From Flammeovirga yaeyamensis (GTDB lineage: Bacteria > Bacteroidota > Bacteroidia > Cytophagales > Flammeovirgaceae): a stretch of DNA of 64,000 nt. The DNA is taken from assembly GCF_018736045.1 (NCBI RefSeq), contig NZ_CP076132.1, positions 2,775,501 to 2,839,500 of the forward strand, read 5' to 3'. Below are positions 17,658-26,341 of this stretch, one piece after another. Numbering within the stretch: position 1 is the stretch's first letter; each line of letters begins with the position of its first letter. Under the pieces are notes generated by a model. That model did no database searches. It had not been told where the DNA came from and saw only the letters and a program-made list of their open reading frames with translations. A program made the position numbers and the translations under genes.

Positions 17658-17993
17658 ACGATGGGTTACACCCATCGTTGGGGAAGAATGGTAGACTTTG
17701 AGAGTGGTGAAAAAATTGGTTCACTAGGCTTGGGGGCTACCATTTTTTGTTAAGATGTATTTTTTGAGCTATCCAAGCATCTATAGGTGACCTTACTTGT
17801 GCGATGGGTTGCACCCATCGTTGGAGAGGATGAGTTGACTTTGAGTTTATCAAAGAAGTAGTCTTGTGGTATCTTATGAGAAGTCGAAGGAGATGCCGTA
17901 GCCCTTCCATTACCCTATCCTTAACCGCCATTCTACCTATATCATAGAACTTATCATCTACCTATCTTCGTCAAGGAGGGGTGCAACCCCTCC
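17658..17993. repeat. Hairpin repeat array in the 17581-18044 gap
   Basis: Three tight hairpins: ACGATGGGT-tac-ACCCATCGT (17658-17678), CGATGGGT-tgc-ACCCATCG (17802-17820) and GGAGGGGT-gca-ACCCCTCC (17975-17993). The first two also share their 3' flank (GTTGG-GA, then GACTTTGAG), so they are copies of a unit of about 45 bp. The 464-bp gap starts with a degenerate TAATAACTAATAAGG-type repeat. No convincing gene is in it. Confidence 0.8.
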
Positions 17994-18044
17994 GATATAT
18001 GCGATATGATAGATATTAGTGATATAAGTAGAAATATCAAACAA

Positions 18045-18554
18045 TTAATAAGGTGATAAATACCCCTCTCTAAACTCCTTAAACTCCACTCCTTCATACG
18101 CTGCCTCGTTCATAAAAGACAACATCAAATGTAACTTTTGCTTTTTTATGTATCCTTGAATTGGATATGGATTAGCTTGAAGTTGCTCATCTTTCCTCAC
18201 CCATAAAAAAACGTAGGTTGGAAAACCCATGTTCCCTCCTAATAAAGTATGAGATAAAGATTCATAGGTAAACTCCTCTCCTTGAAACATCAACTTTGAA
18301 TGATCCTCAGCATTTATCTTTACTGCATAAAAATTTGCATTGATATAACTTACTATTTCTTCATTTTTGAAGGTTGTTCTATCCATCTTTTTACACCAAG
18401 TGCACCAATTGGTGTACACATCAATAAAAAATTGTTTTTGCTCTAATTTGTTCTTTTGAAGGGCTTCTTCGAAAGTGAGCCATTGGATGGTTTGTTGACA
18501 GAAGGCTGATTTTGTGATAAATACCAATAATAAAAAAAGATACAACTTCTTCAT
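18045..18554 (-). CDS. Secreted thioredoxin-fold protein (CTWC)
   Basis: A 169-residue protein with a cleavable signal peptide (MKKLYLFLLLVFITKSAFC, then QQ). The core IQWLTFEEALQKNKLEQKQFFIDVYTNWCTWCKKMD has the redox motif C-T-W-C of the thioredoxin_7/DUF255-like group. The cis-Pro region GFPTYVFL follows. It is likely a periplasmic thiol reductase or disulfide-handling protein; the partner is unknown. Monocistronic, divergent from the yefM-yoeB operon, whose operator lies about 15 bp upstream of this gene's start. Confidence 0.82.
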   Translation of the reverse strand: MKKLYLFLLLVFITKSAFCQQTIQWLTFEEALQKNKLEQKQFFIDVYTNWCTWCKKMDRTTFKNEEIVSYINANFYAVKINAEDHSKLMFQGEEFTYESLSHTLLGGNMGFPTYVFLWVRKDEQLQANPYPIQGYIKKQKLHLMLSFMNEAAYEGVEFKEFREGYLSPY

Positions 18555-18567
18555 TGAGTTCTATATT

Positions 18568-18589
18568 TGTACAATATTTTGTACATTTG
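18568..18589 (+). promoter_or_regulatory. YefM-type operator overlapping the -7 promoter box
   Basis: Two TGTACA hexamers (18568-18573 and 18580-18585), 12 bp apart, form the palindrome TGTACAA-TATT-TTGTACA. The right hexamer overlaps TACATTTG (18582-18589), a perfect Bacteroidota -7 box. TGTACA cores are the known recognition motif of the E. coli YefM-YoeB operator. Binding here should block transcription of the toxin-antitoxin operon, and may also affect the divergent thioredoxin-like gene. Confidence 0.8.
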
Positions 18590-18605
18590 CAAAAAACTTA
18601 ATATT

Positions 18606-18854
18606 ATGAATACAACAACATTAAGTGATTTAAGAGCAAATCTCAAATCATATTTCGATGAGTTAGAAGATAACAAAGATATTTTAATTGTTCCAAGAAG
18701 TGGTAACAAAGAAGCTATCGTATTGATGACTTTATCAGAATATAACAGTATGAAAGAAACTGAATATTTATTATCTTCAAAAAACAATCGAGAGCTACTC
18801 GAAAAATCTATAAAAGAGCTTGACGGTGAAGATACTATCAAATTTGAACTTTAA
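18606..18854 (+). CDS. yefM: Antitoxin, YefM/Phd family
   Basis: An 82-residue antitoxin. The N-terminus TTTLSDLRANLKSYFDEL is the Phd/YefM DNA-binding fold; the middle has the family segment VLMTLSEYNSMKETEYLLSS. The acidic C-terminus (ELDGEDTIKFEL) should wrap and neutralise the toxin. I start it at 18606 rather than at the in-frame ATG at 18567, because the latter lies in the operator and upstream of the transcription start expected from the -7 box. The toxin ATG follows the antitoxin stop with no gap (TAAATG), so translation is coupled. Confidence 0.93.
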   Translation: MNTTTLSDLRANLKSYFDELEDNKDILIVPRSGNKEAIVLMTLSEYNSMKETEYLLSSKNNRELLEKSIKELDGEDTIKFEL

Positions 18855-19124
18855 ATGAATATACTATTCTCAAAAACTGCTTGGCAACAATACTTATTCT
18901 GGCAAACTGAAGACAAAAAAATAACTTTAAGGATACATGAGTTAATAAAAAACATTCAAAGAGATCCTTTTAAAGGTATTGGTAAACCAGAACCTCTACG
19001 TCAAAATCTAACCGGATTTTGGTCAAGAAGAATTAATTCAGAACACCGTTTGATTTATCGAATTGTAGGAAAGAAAAATGAAGGACAGAGAATTGAAATA
19101 ATATCTTGTCAATATCATTATTGA
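18855..19124 (+). CDS. yoeB: Ribosome-dependent mRNA interferase toxin YoeB
   Basis: An 89-residue toxin of the RelE superfamily that cuts mRNA on the ribosome. Catalytic residues of E. coli YoeB are all present: E46 (GKPEPL), R65 (SRRINSEHRLIY) and the C-terminal His-Tyr (88-89). The WSRRI and EHRL motifs are intact, so the toxin looks active. A five-residue insertion near 72-77 makes it slightly longer than E. coli YoeB (84). The upstream CQ replaces the more usual CR before YHY. It is the second gene of the two-gene operon. Confidence 0.95.
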   Translation: MNILFSKTAWQQYLFWQTEDKKITLRIHELIKNIQRDPFKGIGKPEPLRQNLTGFWSRRINSEHRLIYRIVGKKNEGQRIEIISCQYHY

Positions 19125-19186
19125 TATTTTCTTTTTGATACCATTTCTCTACATTTACACCCGAAACAAATCAAACCATATATTTT

Positions 19187-21325
19187 ATGATTCAAAACAC
19201 ATACAAAAGCTTGCTTCTTATATTGGCAGTATGCTTTAGTTTTTCTGTATCGGCACAAAAAAAAGAACTAACAATCGCAGAAGGGATAATGGGCTATTGG
19301 TCGTTATACCCTGAGTACAAATCTGTTTTATGGATTCCGGAAAGTAAGGGTTTCTACTCTGAAACGGATGAAAATCAAATTTTAAAAGTAAATGCTAAAA
19401 AAGGTACTTCTGAAGTTTTAATCACTTTGGATGATATCAAAGCAAGTAATTCTGATTTAGCAAATTTAAGTCGTTTACCACGTTATCGTTGGTTGAATGC
19501 AAAAGAAATGATGTTCCAATATCAAAAAGCTTTTTATAAGATTGATATTGAAACGAAACAATCTCAAAAAGTAATTGATGTTAAAGGTGATAATGCTGAT
19601 TTCACTTCAGACTTTTCGAAAATCGCCTATACGATTGATAATAACTTATACATCAGCGTAGATGGTAAAGAAACTCAGATTACTGACGAGAAAAATAAAG
19701 AAATTGAGTTTGGTAAAGTCGTACATAGAAATGAATTTGGTGTACATAAGGGCACTTATTGGTCACCAAAAGGAAATGCTATTGCTTTCTATAGAAATGA
19801 CCAAACTATGGTCACTGATTATCCTCTAGTTGATATTTCAACTGTACCTGCTCAAGCTAACCCTATCAAATATCCTATGGCAGGGCAAAAATCAGAAGAG
19901 GTTACTTTGCATGTTTACAATGTAAATACGAAACTGACTACCCCTATTAAGATTACAGGAGATAAAGAGCAATACTTAACAAATGTGGTTTGGAGTCCAG
20001 ATGAAAAGTATATCTACATCGGTATTTTAAATAGAGATCAAAATCATTTGGCTTTAAATCAGTATGAAGCAGAGACAGGTGATTTTGTAAAAACTTTATT
20101 TGAAGAAAAAGATGATAAGTACTTATCATTAACTCATCCAATGGAATTCCTTCCTAACTCTAATGATAAATTTATCTGGAGATCGGAAAGAGATGGTTTT
20201 GAGCATGTTTATTTATACAATACGAATGGTGAAGAATTGGCTCAATTAACTAAAGGTGATTGGGTTGTTATGGATATTATCGGGTTTGACAAGAAGAAAC
20301 AAAACCTTTTTGTATTAGGAACTGATAATAATGGCTTGGATAGAGAGATTTATAAAGCAAATCTAAAATCGAAATCAGTGAAGAAAATCACTACGCTTTC
20401 TGGTGTATATTCTGGTGTAAAGTATGATGAAAGTAGCAATTTAATCTTAGCTTCTTTCTCTAACATTGATACTCCTAACAAACAATTTGTGATGGATGCG
20501 AATGGCAAAGTGATTAAAACAATCATGGAAGCCAAAAACCCATTAGAAGGATATAATGTATCGAACATCGAATTAAGTACAATCAAAGCAGCAGATGGCA
20601 AGACTGATCTTAACACAAGGATGATCAAGCCTGTTAACTTCGATCCAGCTAAAAAATATCCAGTTATTGTATATGTTTATGGTGGGCCTGGTGTTCAGCT
20701 TATTACAAACCGTTGGCAAGCAGGTGCTGCCTATTGGATGCAAACTGCTGCTCAAAAAGGATATATAGTGTATACTGTCGAAAGTAGAGGTTCTGAAAAC
20801 AGAGGTAAAGATTTTGAACAAGCTACTCACCTTCACTTAGGTGATGAAGAAGTGGCAGATCAATTAAAAGGTGTAGAATACCTTAAATCTCTTCCATATG
20901 TAGACGCTGATAAAATGGCCATTCACGGTTGGTCATTTGGTGGTTTTATGACGACTTCAATGATGACCAAAGCTGCCGGCACATTTAAAGTGGGTGTTGC
21001 AGGTGGTCCAGTAATGGATTGGGATTTTTATGAAGTGATGTATACAGAACGTTATATGTCAACTCCTCAAAAGAATCCTGAGGGTTATGCAAATGCTCGT
21101 TTGCTGGATAAAACTACCCTTCTTAAAGATAAATTATTAATTATTCATGGATTAATTGATGACGTAGTAGTACCTCAACACTCTTTCAGATTTTTACAAG
21201 AATGTGTGAATAACGGAGTTCAAGTTGATTTCTTCACTTATCCTGGTCACCCACATAACGTAAGAGGAAAAGATAGAATCCACTTAATGAACAAAGTACT
21301 TGATTATATTGATCAGAATATTTAA
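19187..21325 (+). CDS. Dipeptidyl peptidase IV-type serine peptidase (S9B)
   Basis: A 712-residue exported peptidase with a signal peptide ending in SVSAQ. The N-terminal ~470 residues are a beta-propeller, including GTYWSPKGNAIAFYRND; the C-terminal alpha/beta hydrolase holds the catalytic triad. The nucleophile is S583 in HGWSFGGF, the Asp is in LIDDVVVPQ (658/659) and the His in GHPHNVRG (690). A PVIVYVYGGPG oxyanion segment comes before. The family removes Xaa-Pro dipeptides from peptide N-termini in the periplasm, feeding peptide uptake. Monocistronic, with its own terminator downstream. Confidence 0.92.
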   Translation: MIQNTYKSLLLILAVCFSFSVSAQKKELTIAEGIMGYWSLYPEYKSVLWIPESKGFYSETDENQILKVNAKKGTSEVLITLDDIKASNSDLANLSRLPRYRWLNAKEMMFQYQKAFYKIDIETKQSQKVIDVKGDNADFTSDFSKIAYTIDNNLYISVDGKETQITDEKNKEIEFGKVVHRNEFGVHKGTYWSPKGNAIAFYRNDQTMVTDYPLVDISTVPAQANPIKYPMAGQKSEEVTLHVYNVNTKLTTPIKITGDKEQYLTNVVWSPDEKYIYIGILNRDQNHLALNQYEAETGDFVKTLFEEKDDKYLSLTHPMEFLPNSNDKFIWRSERDGFEHVYLYNTNGEELAQLTKGDWVVMDIIGFDKKKQNLFVLGTDNNGLDREIYKANLKSKSVKKITTLSGVYSGVKYDESSNLILASFSNIDTPNKQFVMDANGKVIKTIMEAKNPLEGYNVSNIELSTIKAADGKTDLNTRMIKPVNFDPAKKYPVIVYVYGGPGVQLITNRWQAGAAYWMQTAAQKGYIVYTVESRGSENRGKDFEQATHLHLGDEEVADQLKGVEYLKSLPYVDADKMAIHGWSFGGFMTTSMMTKAAGTFKVGVAGGPVMDWDFYEVMYTERYMSTPQKNPEGYANARLLDKTTLLKDKLLIIHGLIDDVVVPQHSFRFLQECVNNGVQVDFFTYPGHPHNVRGKDRIHLMNKVLDYIDQNI

Positions 21326-21346
21326 TCTGAGCATAATGATAATAAT

Positions 21347-21376
21347 AAGCAACAGTCAACTAACTGTTGCTTTTTT
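21347..21376 (+). terminator. Rho-independent terminator of the S9B peptidase gene
   Basis: Arms AAGCAACAGT / ACTGTTGCTT with a six-base loop, followed by a T-run, 22 bp past the stop. The remaining gap to 21594 shows nothing further that I can name. Confidence 0.85.
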
Positions 21377-21594
21377 ATTGCCAAGAAGTAACAATTAATC
21401 TTTAATAAATATCAAAAAACGAAACTATTTAAAATTCTTACATTAAATTGTAGGGTCATTTTAGGGTACAGAATACATAAATAATTCATTGCTGAATTAT
21501 AATATCAAAATGATAAATAGTTAAGAGCTCTTTTTCAGGAGTTTAGATCAATCAATTTTTAAATTACTTGTCCTTTTTATAGGAAATCACAGAA

Positions 21595-22893
21595 ATGAAG
21601 AAACTTGCTTTACATTGGAAAATCATCATTGGGATGGCTTTAGGTCTAGCTTTCGGGCTTACATTAAGTTATACAGGAAATGCTGATTTTTCGAAGGACT
21701 GGATAAAACCATTTGGAACTATTTTTATCAATTTATTGAAATTAATTGCGGTTCCACTCGTACTTATCTCCTTAGTGAATGGAGTTGCTTCAATGACTGA
21801 TTTATCAAAGTTATCTAAAGTTGGTGGTCGTTCTATTGGTATCTACCTTACTACCACTTTGATTGCAGTCTCAATAGGATTGGTATTAGTTAACTTTTTC
21901 ACTCCTGGAGAAGGATTTTCAGAAGAAACCAAACAAGCTTTAATTACGAAATTTGCTGCTTCTGCATCCACGAAAGTGAAAGCTGCAGCCGAAATTAAAG
22001 AAAGAGGACCATTACAACCATTAGTTGAAATGGTACCTGATAATATCTTTGGATCCATGAGCAGTAACAAAAACATGCTTCAAGTGATCTTTTTTGCCAT
22101 TCTATTTGGTGTGGCTTTAGTGGCTATACCACTAGAACACTCGAAATCAGTAAAAGCTTTATTCTCTAGTTTAGATAAAGTAATATTGAAAATGGTTGAT
22201 TTGATCATGAAATTTGCTCCTTTTGGTGTTTTTGCATTAATCGCCTCATTAATTTCTGAAATTGCCGAAAATGATCCATCGAAGGCAGTTGAACTGTTAT
22301 TTGCCTTAGCAAAATACTCACTAGTGGTAATTTTTGGATTGTTAATCATGATAGCCGTTATCTACCCTACCATGCTAAAAGTATTTGGTAAGGTAAACTA
22401 TAAAGACTTTTTCAAAGGCATCTTCCCTGCTCAGATGATGGCCTTTTCAACCTCATCATCAGCGGCAACGCTACCTGTTACAATGAAACAAGTGGAGGAA
22501 GAATTAGGTGTATCAGAAGAAACTACTGGATTCGTACTTCCACTAGGTGCCACAGTAAATATGGATGGTACTTGTTTATATCAAGGTATTGCAGCAGTTT
22601 TCATTGCTCAAGTATCTGGTATTGATTTAACACTTCAACAACAATTATCTATCGTTGTAACTGCAACTCTAGCATCAATTGGTTCTGCCGCAGTACCAAG
22701 TGCAGGTATCATTATGCTGGTTATTGTATTAGAACAATTAGGATTACCGGCTGCAGCCATCGGTTTGATCATGGCTCCAGATAGAATCTTAGATATGTTC
22801 CGTACAGTAGTTAACGTAACAGGTGATGCATCAGTGGCTATTTTAGTGGATAAATCCATCAAAAACGAAGCTGATAATTTACAAGAGGCATAA
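21595..22893 (+). CDS. Dicarboxylate/amino acid:cation symporter (DAACS/GltP family)
   Basis: A 432-residue inner-membrane symporter with eight predicted helices and two re-entrant hairpins. Hairpin 1 carries the serine-rich FSTSSSAATLPVT, and helix 7 has the NMDGT cation-binding motif in GATVNMDGTCLYQG. Hairpin 2 lies around GSAAVPSAGIIML, followed by APDRILDMFRTVVNVTGD, whose Asp and Arg/Asn contact the substrate in GltPh. Substrate is glutamate, aspartate or C4-dicarboxylates, driven by Na+ or H+; which one cannot be told. Monocistronic. Confidence 0.92.
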   Translation: MKKLALHWKIIIGMALGLAFGLTLSYTGNADFSKDWIKPFGTIFINLLKLIAVPLVLISLVNGVASMTDLSKLSKVGGRSIGIYLTTTLIAVSIGLVLVNFFTPGEGFSEETKQALITKFAASASTKVKAAAEIKERGPLQPLVEMVPDNIFGSMSSNKNMLQVIFFAILFGVALVAIPLEHSKSVKALFSSLDKVILKMVDLIMKFAPFGVFALIASLISEIAENDPSKAVELLFALAKYSLVVIFGLLIMIAVIYPTMLKVFGKVNYKDFFKGIFPAQMMAFSTSSSAATLPVTMKQVEEELGVSEETTGFVLPLGATVNMDGTCLYQGIAAVFIAQVSGIDLTLQQQLSIVVTATLASIGSAAVPSAGIIMLVIVLEQLGLPAAAIGLIMAPDRILDMFRTVVNVTGDASVAILVDKSIKNEADNLQEA

Positions 22894-22948
22894 ATTGTGA
22901 TATTGAATGAATGAAGTTTGATATGTAAATTGGGATTATTCATTCCGA

Positions 22949-22983
22949 TCTTCACTCTTCACTCTTCACTCTTCACTCTTCAC
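22949..22983. repeat. Perfect heptad tandem repeat (TCTTCAC x5)
   Basis: Five uninterrupted copies of TCTTCAC just before the terminator of the symporter gene. Its unit length of seven matches the unrelated heptad arrays at 4402, 5711, 7328 and 9931. Confidence 0.95.
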
Positions 22984-22990
22984 TTAAAAA

Positions 22991-23036
22991 AACAACTTAC
23001 TTAATCCCAACAGGATTAGGTAAGTTGTTTTTTTAT
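22991..23036 (+). terminator. Rho-independent terminator of the symporter gene
   Basis: Long stem AACAACTTAC / GTAAGTTGTT with inner pairing TAATCC / GGATTA, followed by seven Ts. Confidence 0.85.
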
Positions 23037-23051
23037 CAATTAGCTTTCTAT

Positions 23052-23059
23052 TATCTTTG
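23052..23059 (+). promoter_or_regulatory. -7 promoter box of the U32 gene
   Basis: TATCTTTG followed by CAC, a perfect TAnnTTTG match 30 bp before the ATG at 23089. Confidence 0.65.
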
Positions 23060-23088
23060 CACTCCGTTTACACATAACTTTCACATAA

Positions 23089-24954
23089 ATGAAATCTTTG
23101 GAATTATTAGCTCCGGCTAAGAATATAGAAATTGGTATGTCTGCCATTAATCATGGTGCAGATGCAGTATATATTGGTCCATCACAATTTGGAGCAAGAG
23201 ATGCTGTGGGTAACTCTATTTCTGATATTGAGAAATTAACCAAGCATGCCCACCGTTTTCACTCAAAGATTTTTGCGACTATGAACACTTTGATGTTTGA
23301 TAAAGAGCTTGAATCTGCTCACAAACAAGCTTGGAGTTTATATGAAGCAGGTGTAGATGCATTAATCATTCAAGATATGGGCTTATTGGAAATGGATTTA
23401 CCTCCAATTCCATTGCATGCAAGTACTCAAACACATAACTATCATTTAGAGAAAGTAAAATTCTTAGAAAAGGTCGGTTTTGATAGAGTCGTATTAGCTC
23501 GTGAGCTTTCCATAAAAGATATCGAAGAGATTAATAAAGCGACTAATGTTGAATTAGAAGCTTTTGTTGCGGGTGCATTATGTGTGAGTTTATCAGGTCA
23601 ATGTTATATGTCAAATAATGTGGGCGACCGTTCTGCTAACCGTGGAGCATGTGGACAACCATGTCGTTTACCTTATGATTTAGTGGATAATACTGGCAGA
23701 AAGTTAGCCAATCAAAAACACCTATTATCACTAAAAGATTTAAATATGAGTGATTATGTTCTTCCTTTAGCAAGAGCAGGCGTAAAATCATTCAAGATAG
23801 AAGGTCGTTTAAAAGACGAATCTTATGTGAAAAACCAAGTAGGTAACTTCAGAAAAAGAATCGACTTTGTTCTAGATAAATACGGTGATGAATTCGTAGC
23901 AGATTCTCAAGGGAAAACAATGCTTGATTTTGAACCTGCTATTGAAAAAACATACAACAGAGGGTTTACCACTTACTTCTATGAGGAAAGAAATCCTGAA
24001 ATTGTTCATTTCGATACGCCTAAAGCTATTGGAGATAAAGTAGGTAAAGTAAAGCAGATAAAAGCTAATCAATACCTAATTGAGATGGATGAAGGTAAAA
24101 AACTGATTCCTGGCGATGGTTTGTGTTTCTATGATAAACATGAGCAACTTCAAGGAATGAAAGTGGAACATGTTGATGCTGAAGGCTGGATCAAGACTTC
24201 CTTAGTGATGGGTGTTCGTGTTGGAGCTGATATCTTCAGAAACCACGATCATCAATTCGTTAAGGACCTAAAGTCTCAGAAAACACAAAGAAAAATAGAA
24301 AGTGATATCGTTATGGATTGGAAAGATCATACAATCACTTTAACCATAAAAGATATTTACGGAAATTCCTATTCTGATAAATATAAAGAACCTTTTGAAG
24401 TCGCATCCAATCGTGAAAAATCGGAGCAGAACTTAACAAAAGGCTTAAAGAAATCGGGTAACACTATTTTCTTGATTAATAATGTGACGCTTCCTGAAGG
24501 AGATCTACCATTTATTCCAGGTGGTCGATTAAATCAAATGAGAAGGGATTTAATTGAAGCTTTTGAGAATAAAAGAAATTCTGAATACAAGCAACCACCA
24601 AGATTAAATACGGAAATTGATCACTCCTATCCTTTCCCACAGAAAATACAGAAATGGGATCACCATGGTAATGTCTTAAATAAGTTAGCGAGACAATTTT
24701 ATGCAAAACATGGTATCACAGAAATCGAGGAAGGTTTTGAAGGAAGAGAAGATAAATCGAAACTTCGTTTGATGACGACTAAGCACTGCCTTAGATATCA
24801 AATTGGTCTTTGTGATGAATACGAAACTTTCGTAAAAGCACCTGAAGATGTGAAATTCCCATTGTTCTTGAAATCTAAGAATGCTCGTTACAAGCTAAAA
24901 TTCAATTGTAAAGAGTGTGTGATGATGATTGATGATGCTCCTGAGGAGGATTAA
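23089..24954 (+). CDS. U32 family RNA hydroxylation protein (RlhA/YdcP-like)
   Basis: A 621-residue U32 protein. It opens with LELLAPAKNIEIGMSAINHGADAVYIG and carries the full U32 signature EAFVAGALCVSLSGQCYMS near residues 156-174. The four-Cys iron-sulfur set follows (GQCYMS, RGACGQPCR). Two-domain length (~620) with a C-terminal DUF3656-type region resembles E. coli RlhA, needed for 23S rRNA C2501 hydroxylation; shorter TrhP makes 5-hydroxyuridine in tRNA. Extra cysteines at the end (HCLRYQIGLC, then CKEC) could form a second metal site. RlhA versus TrhP is judged by length only. Older annotations call this collagenase/peptidase U32. Confidence 0.85.
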   Translation: MKSLELLAPAKNIEIGMSAINHGADAVYIGPSQFGARDAVGNSISDIEKLTKHAHRFHSKIFATMNTLMFDKELESAHKQAWSLYEAGVDALIIQDMGLLEMDLPPIPLHASTQTHNYHLEKVKFLEKVGFDRVVLARELSIKDIEEINKATNVELEAFVAGALCVSLSGQCYMSNNVGDRSANRGACGQPCRLPYDLVDNTGRKLANQKHLLSLKDLNMSDYVLPLARAGVKSFKIEGRLKDESYVKNQVGNFRKRIDFVLDKYGDEFVADSQGKTMLDFEPAIEKTYNRGFTTYFYEERNPEIVHFDTPKAIGDKVGKVKQIKANQYLIEMDEGKKLIPGDGLCFYDKHEQLQGMKVEHVDAEGWIKTSLVMGVRVGADIFRNHDHQFVKDLKSQKTQRKIESDIVMDWKDHTITLTIKDIYGNSYSDKYKEPFEVASNREKSEQNLTKGLKKSGNTIFLINNVTLPEGDLPFIPGGRLNQMRRDLIEAFENKRNSEYKQPPRLNTEIDHSYPFPQKIQKWDHHGNVLNKLARQFYAKHGITEIEEGFEGREDKSKLRLMTTKHCLRYQIGLCDEYETFVKAPEDVKFPLFLKSKNARYKLKFNCKECVMMIDDAPEED

Positions 24955-24966
24955 TTCAAGTGGTTC

Positions 24967-24995
24967 GTAGGGACGTTTAAGTAAAACGTCCGTAC
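24967..24995 (+). repeat. 29-bp palindromic interspersed repeat, copy 5 (diverged)
   Basis: Arms GGACGTTTAA / TAAAACGTCC. Relative to the other copies, one G-C pair has become T-A on both arms (compensatory) and another pair is now A-A. The outer GTAGG and CGTAC are kept. Confidence 0.85.
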
Positions 24996-25027
24996 AAGTT
25001 AGCAGCTAAGAAAAATTAATAAATATG

Positions 25028-25067
25028 AAAAAGGCGATCTCAAAAATTATTTTGAGATCGCCTTTTT
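25028..25067. terminator. Bidirectional rho-independent terminator
   Basis: Eighteen-base perfect arms (core GGCGATCTCAAAA) with flanking A- and T-runs, between the convergent U32 and floA genes. Confidence 0.9.
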
Positions 25068-25087
25068 GTATGATTAAGATTTATCTA

Positions 25088-26092
25088 TTAATCTTCGTCT
25101 TCATCATCATTTCTCAATGATGTAGAGTCATCTTTAGAAGAATCTGCGATAGCATCTCTCATTGTTGTATCGGCCTGTAAGTTTTTCAACTTATAGTAAT
25201 CCATGATACCTAAGTTACCGTTACGGAATGCTTCAGAAATTGCCAATGGAACTTCTGCTTCAGCTTCGATTACTTTCGCTCTTGAAGCTTGTGCTTTCGC
25301 TTTCATTTCTTGCTCAACCGCTACGGCCATTGCTCTTCTTTCCTCTGCTTTAGCTTCTGCTACTTTTAGATCGGCATCAGCTTGGTCAATAGAAAGTTTT
25401 GCACCAATGTTATCTCCAACATCAATATCAGCAATATCAATAGATAAGATTTCGAATGCAGTACCTGAATCCAATCCTTTTTCTAATACTAGTTTAGAAA
25501 TTTTGTCAGGGTTTTCTAGTACCTCTTTATGTGATAACGAAGAACCAATTGAAGTTACAATACCTTCACCCACACGAGCAAGGATAGTTTCTTCACCAGC
25601 ACCACCGACTAATTGAGCGATGTTAGCTCTTACAGTAACACGTGCTTTAGCAACCAACTGAATACCATCTTGTGCTACAGCAGAAACTGATGGCGTATTA
25701 ATTACTTGAGGGTTTACTGAGATTTGAACGGCTTCAAATACATCACGACCCGCTAAGTCAACAGCTGCAGCTAATTTAAATGATAAAGGAATATTTGCTT
25801 TATCTGCAGAAATTAATGCCTTAATTACCGATGGAACATGACCACCTGCTAAGTAGTGAGTTTCTAAATCAGAAGTTGTTAGATCCAATCCAGCTTTAGT
25901 AGCTGTAATCAAAGAATTGACAATAATTTTTGGAGGAACTTTACGAATTCTCATTCCTACAAGACTGAACAAACTGATTCTCACATTAGAGAAGAATGCT
26001 GTAATCCATAAATTAACAGGAACGAAATACAATAGTGCAAAGAATCCTATTACTCCTAACAATAGGACACTGGCTAAAAATGGCAAAGTCAT
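25088..26092 (-). CDS. floA: Flotillin-like protein FloA
   Basis: A 334-residue membrane-microdomain scaffold of the FloA (YqfA, UPF0365) family. The N-terminal hydrophobic hairpin (residues ~5-30) anchors it; then come the PHB/SPFH-like segments [22 protein letters not shown] and [24 protein letters not shown]. The C-terminal Ala/Glu-rich stretch ([29 protein letters not shown]) is a helical oligomerisation region. The tail is highly acidic ([10 protein letters not shown]). Normal length. Monocistronic: a terminator follows, and the divergent POT transporter gene lies 249 bp upstream. Confidence 0.95.
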   Translation of the reverse strand: MTLPFLASVLLLGVIGFFALLYFVPVNLWITAFFSNVRISLFSLVGMRIRKVPPKIIVNSLITATKAGLDLTTSDLETHYLAGGHVPSVIKALISADKANIPLSFKLAAAVDLAGRDVFEAVQISVNPQVINTPSVSAVAQDGIQLVAKARVTVRANIAQLVGGAGEETILARVGEGIVTSIGSSLSHKEVLENPDKISKLVLEKGLDSGTAFEILSIDIADIDVGDNIGAKLSIDQADADLKVAEAKAEERRAMAVAVEQEMKAKAQASRAKVIEAEAEVPLAISEAFRNGNLGIMDYYKLKNLQADTTMRDAIADSSKDDSTSLRNDDEDED

Positions 26093-26341
26093 TTCTTAAT
26101 TTTAGTTTATAAATTTAAAAAATTAGTTATTTGGATGTAATATAGCATTTATATTTTATTGAAATGATGTTTAATATCAACTTTTTCTTTTGGATAAATT
26201 TTAGATATTTGCATTTCAAACAATTCAATTAGTTTTAGTATAAATGCAAATTGTGTACTTAAGCTAAACTTTATGTTCGTAAGCTGAACACATCGAACTT
26301 AATTAGAATTAAATTTATTACTAACCAAAATTAATTTACAC

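Noticed and set aside
17737-17931. Minus-strand open frame of 64 codons between pepD and the thioredoxin-like gene
   Set aside because: It runs through the hairpin repeats, and its peptide shows repeat-derived motifs and no family resemblance. No promoter or start context supports it.
18551-18841. Minus-strand frame of 96 codons over the antitoxin gene
   Set aside because: Fully antisense to yefM. Its hydrophobic look comes from the reversed codons of the antitoxin.
25203-25616. Plus-strand frame of 137 codons inside floA
   Set aside because: Shadow of the Ala/Glu-rich floA coiled region; composition (Ser/Ala/Thr) is that of a reversed helical gene.
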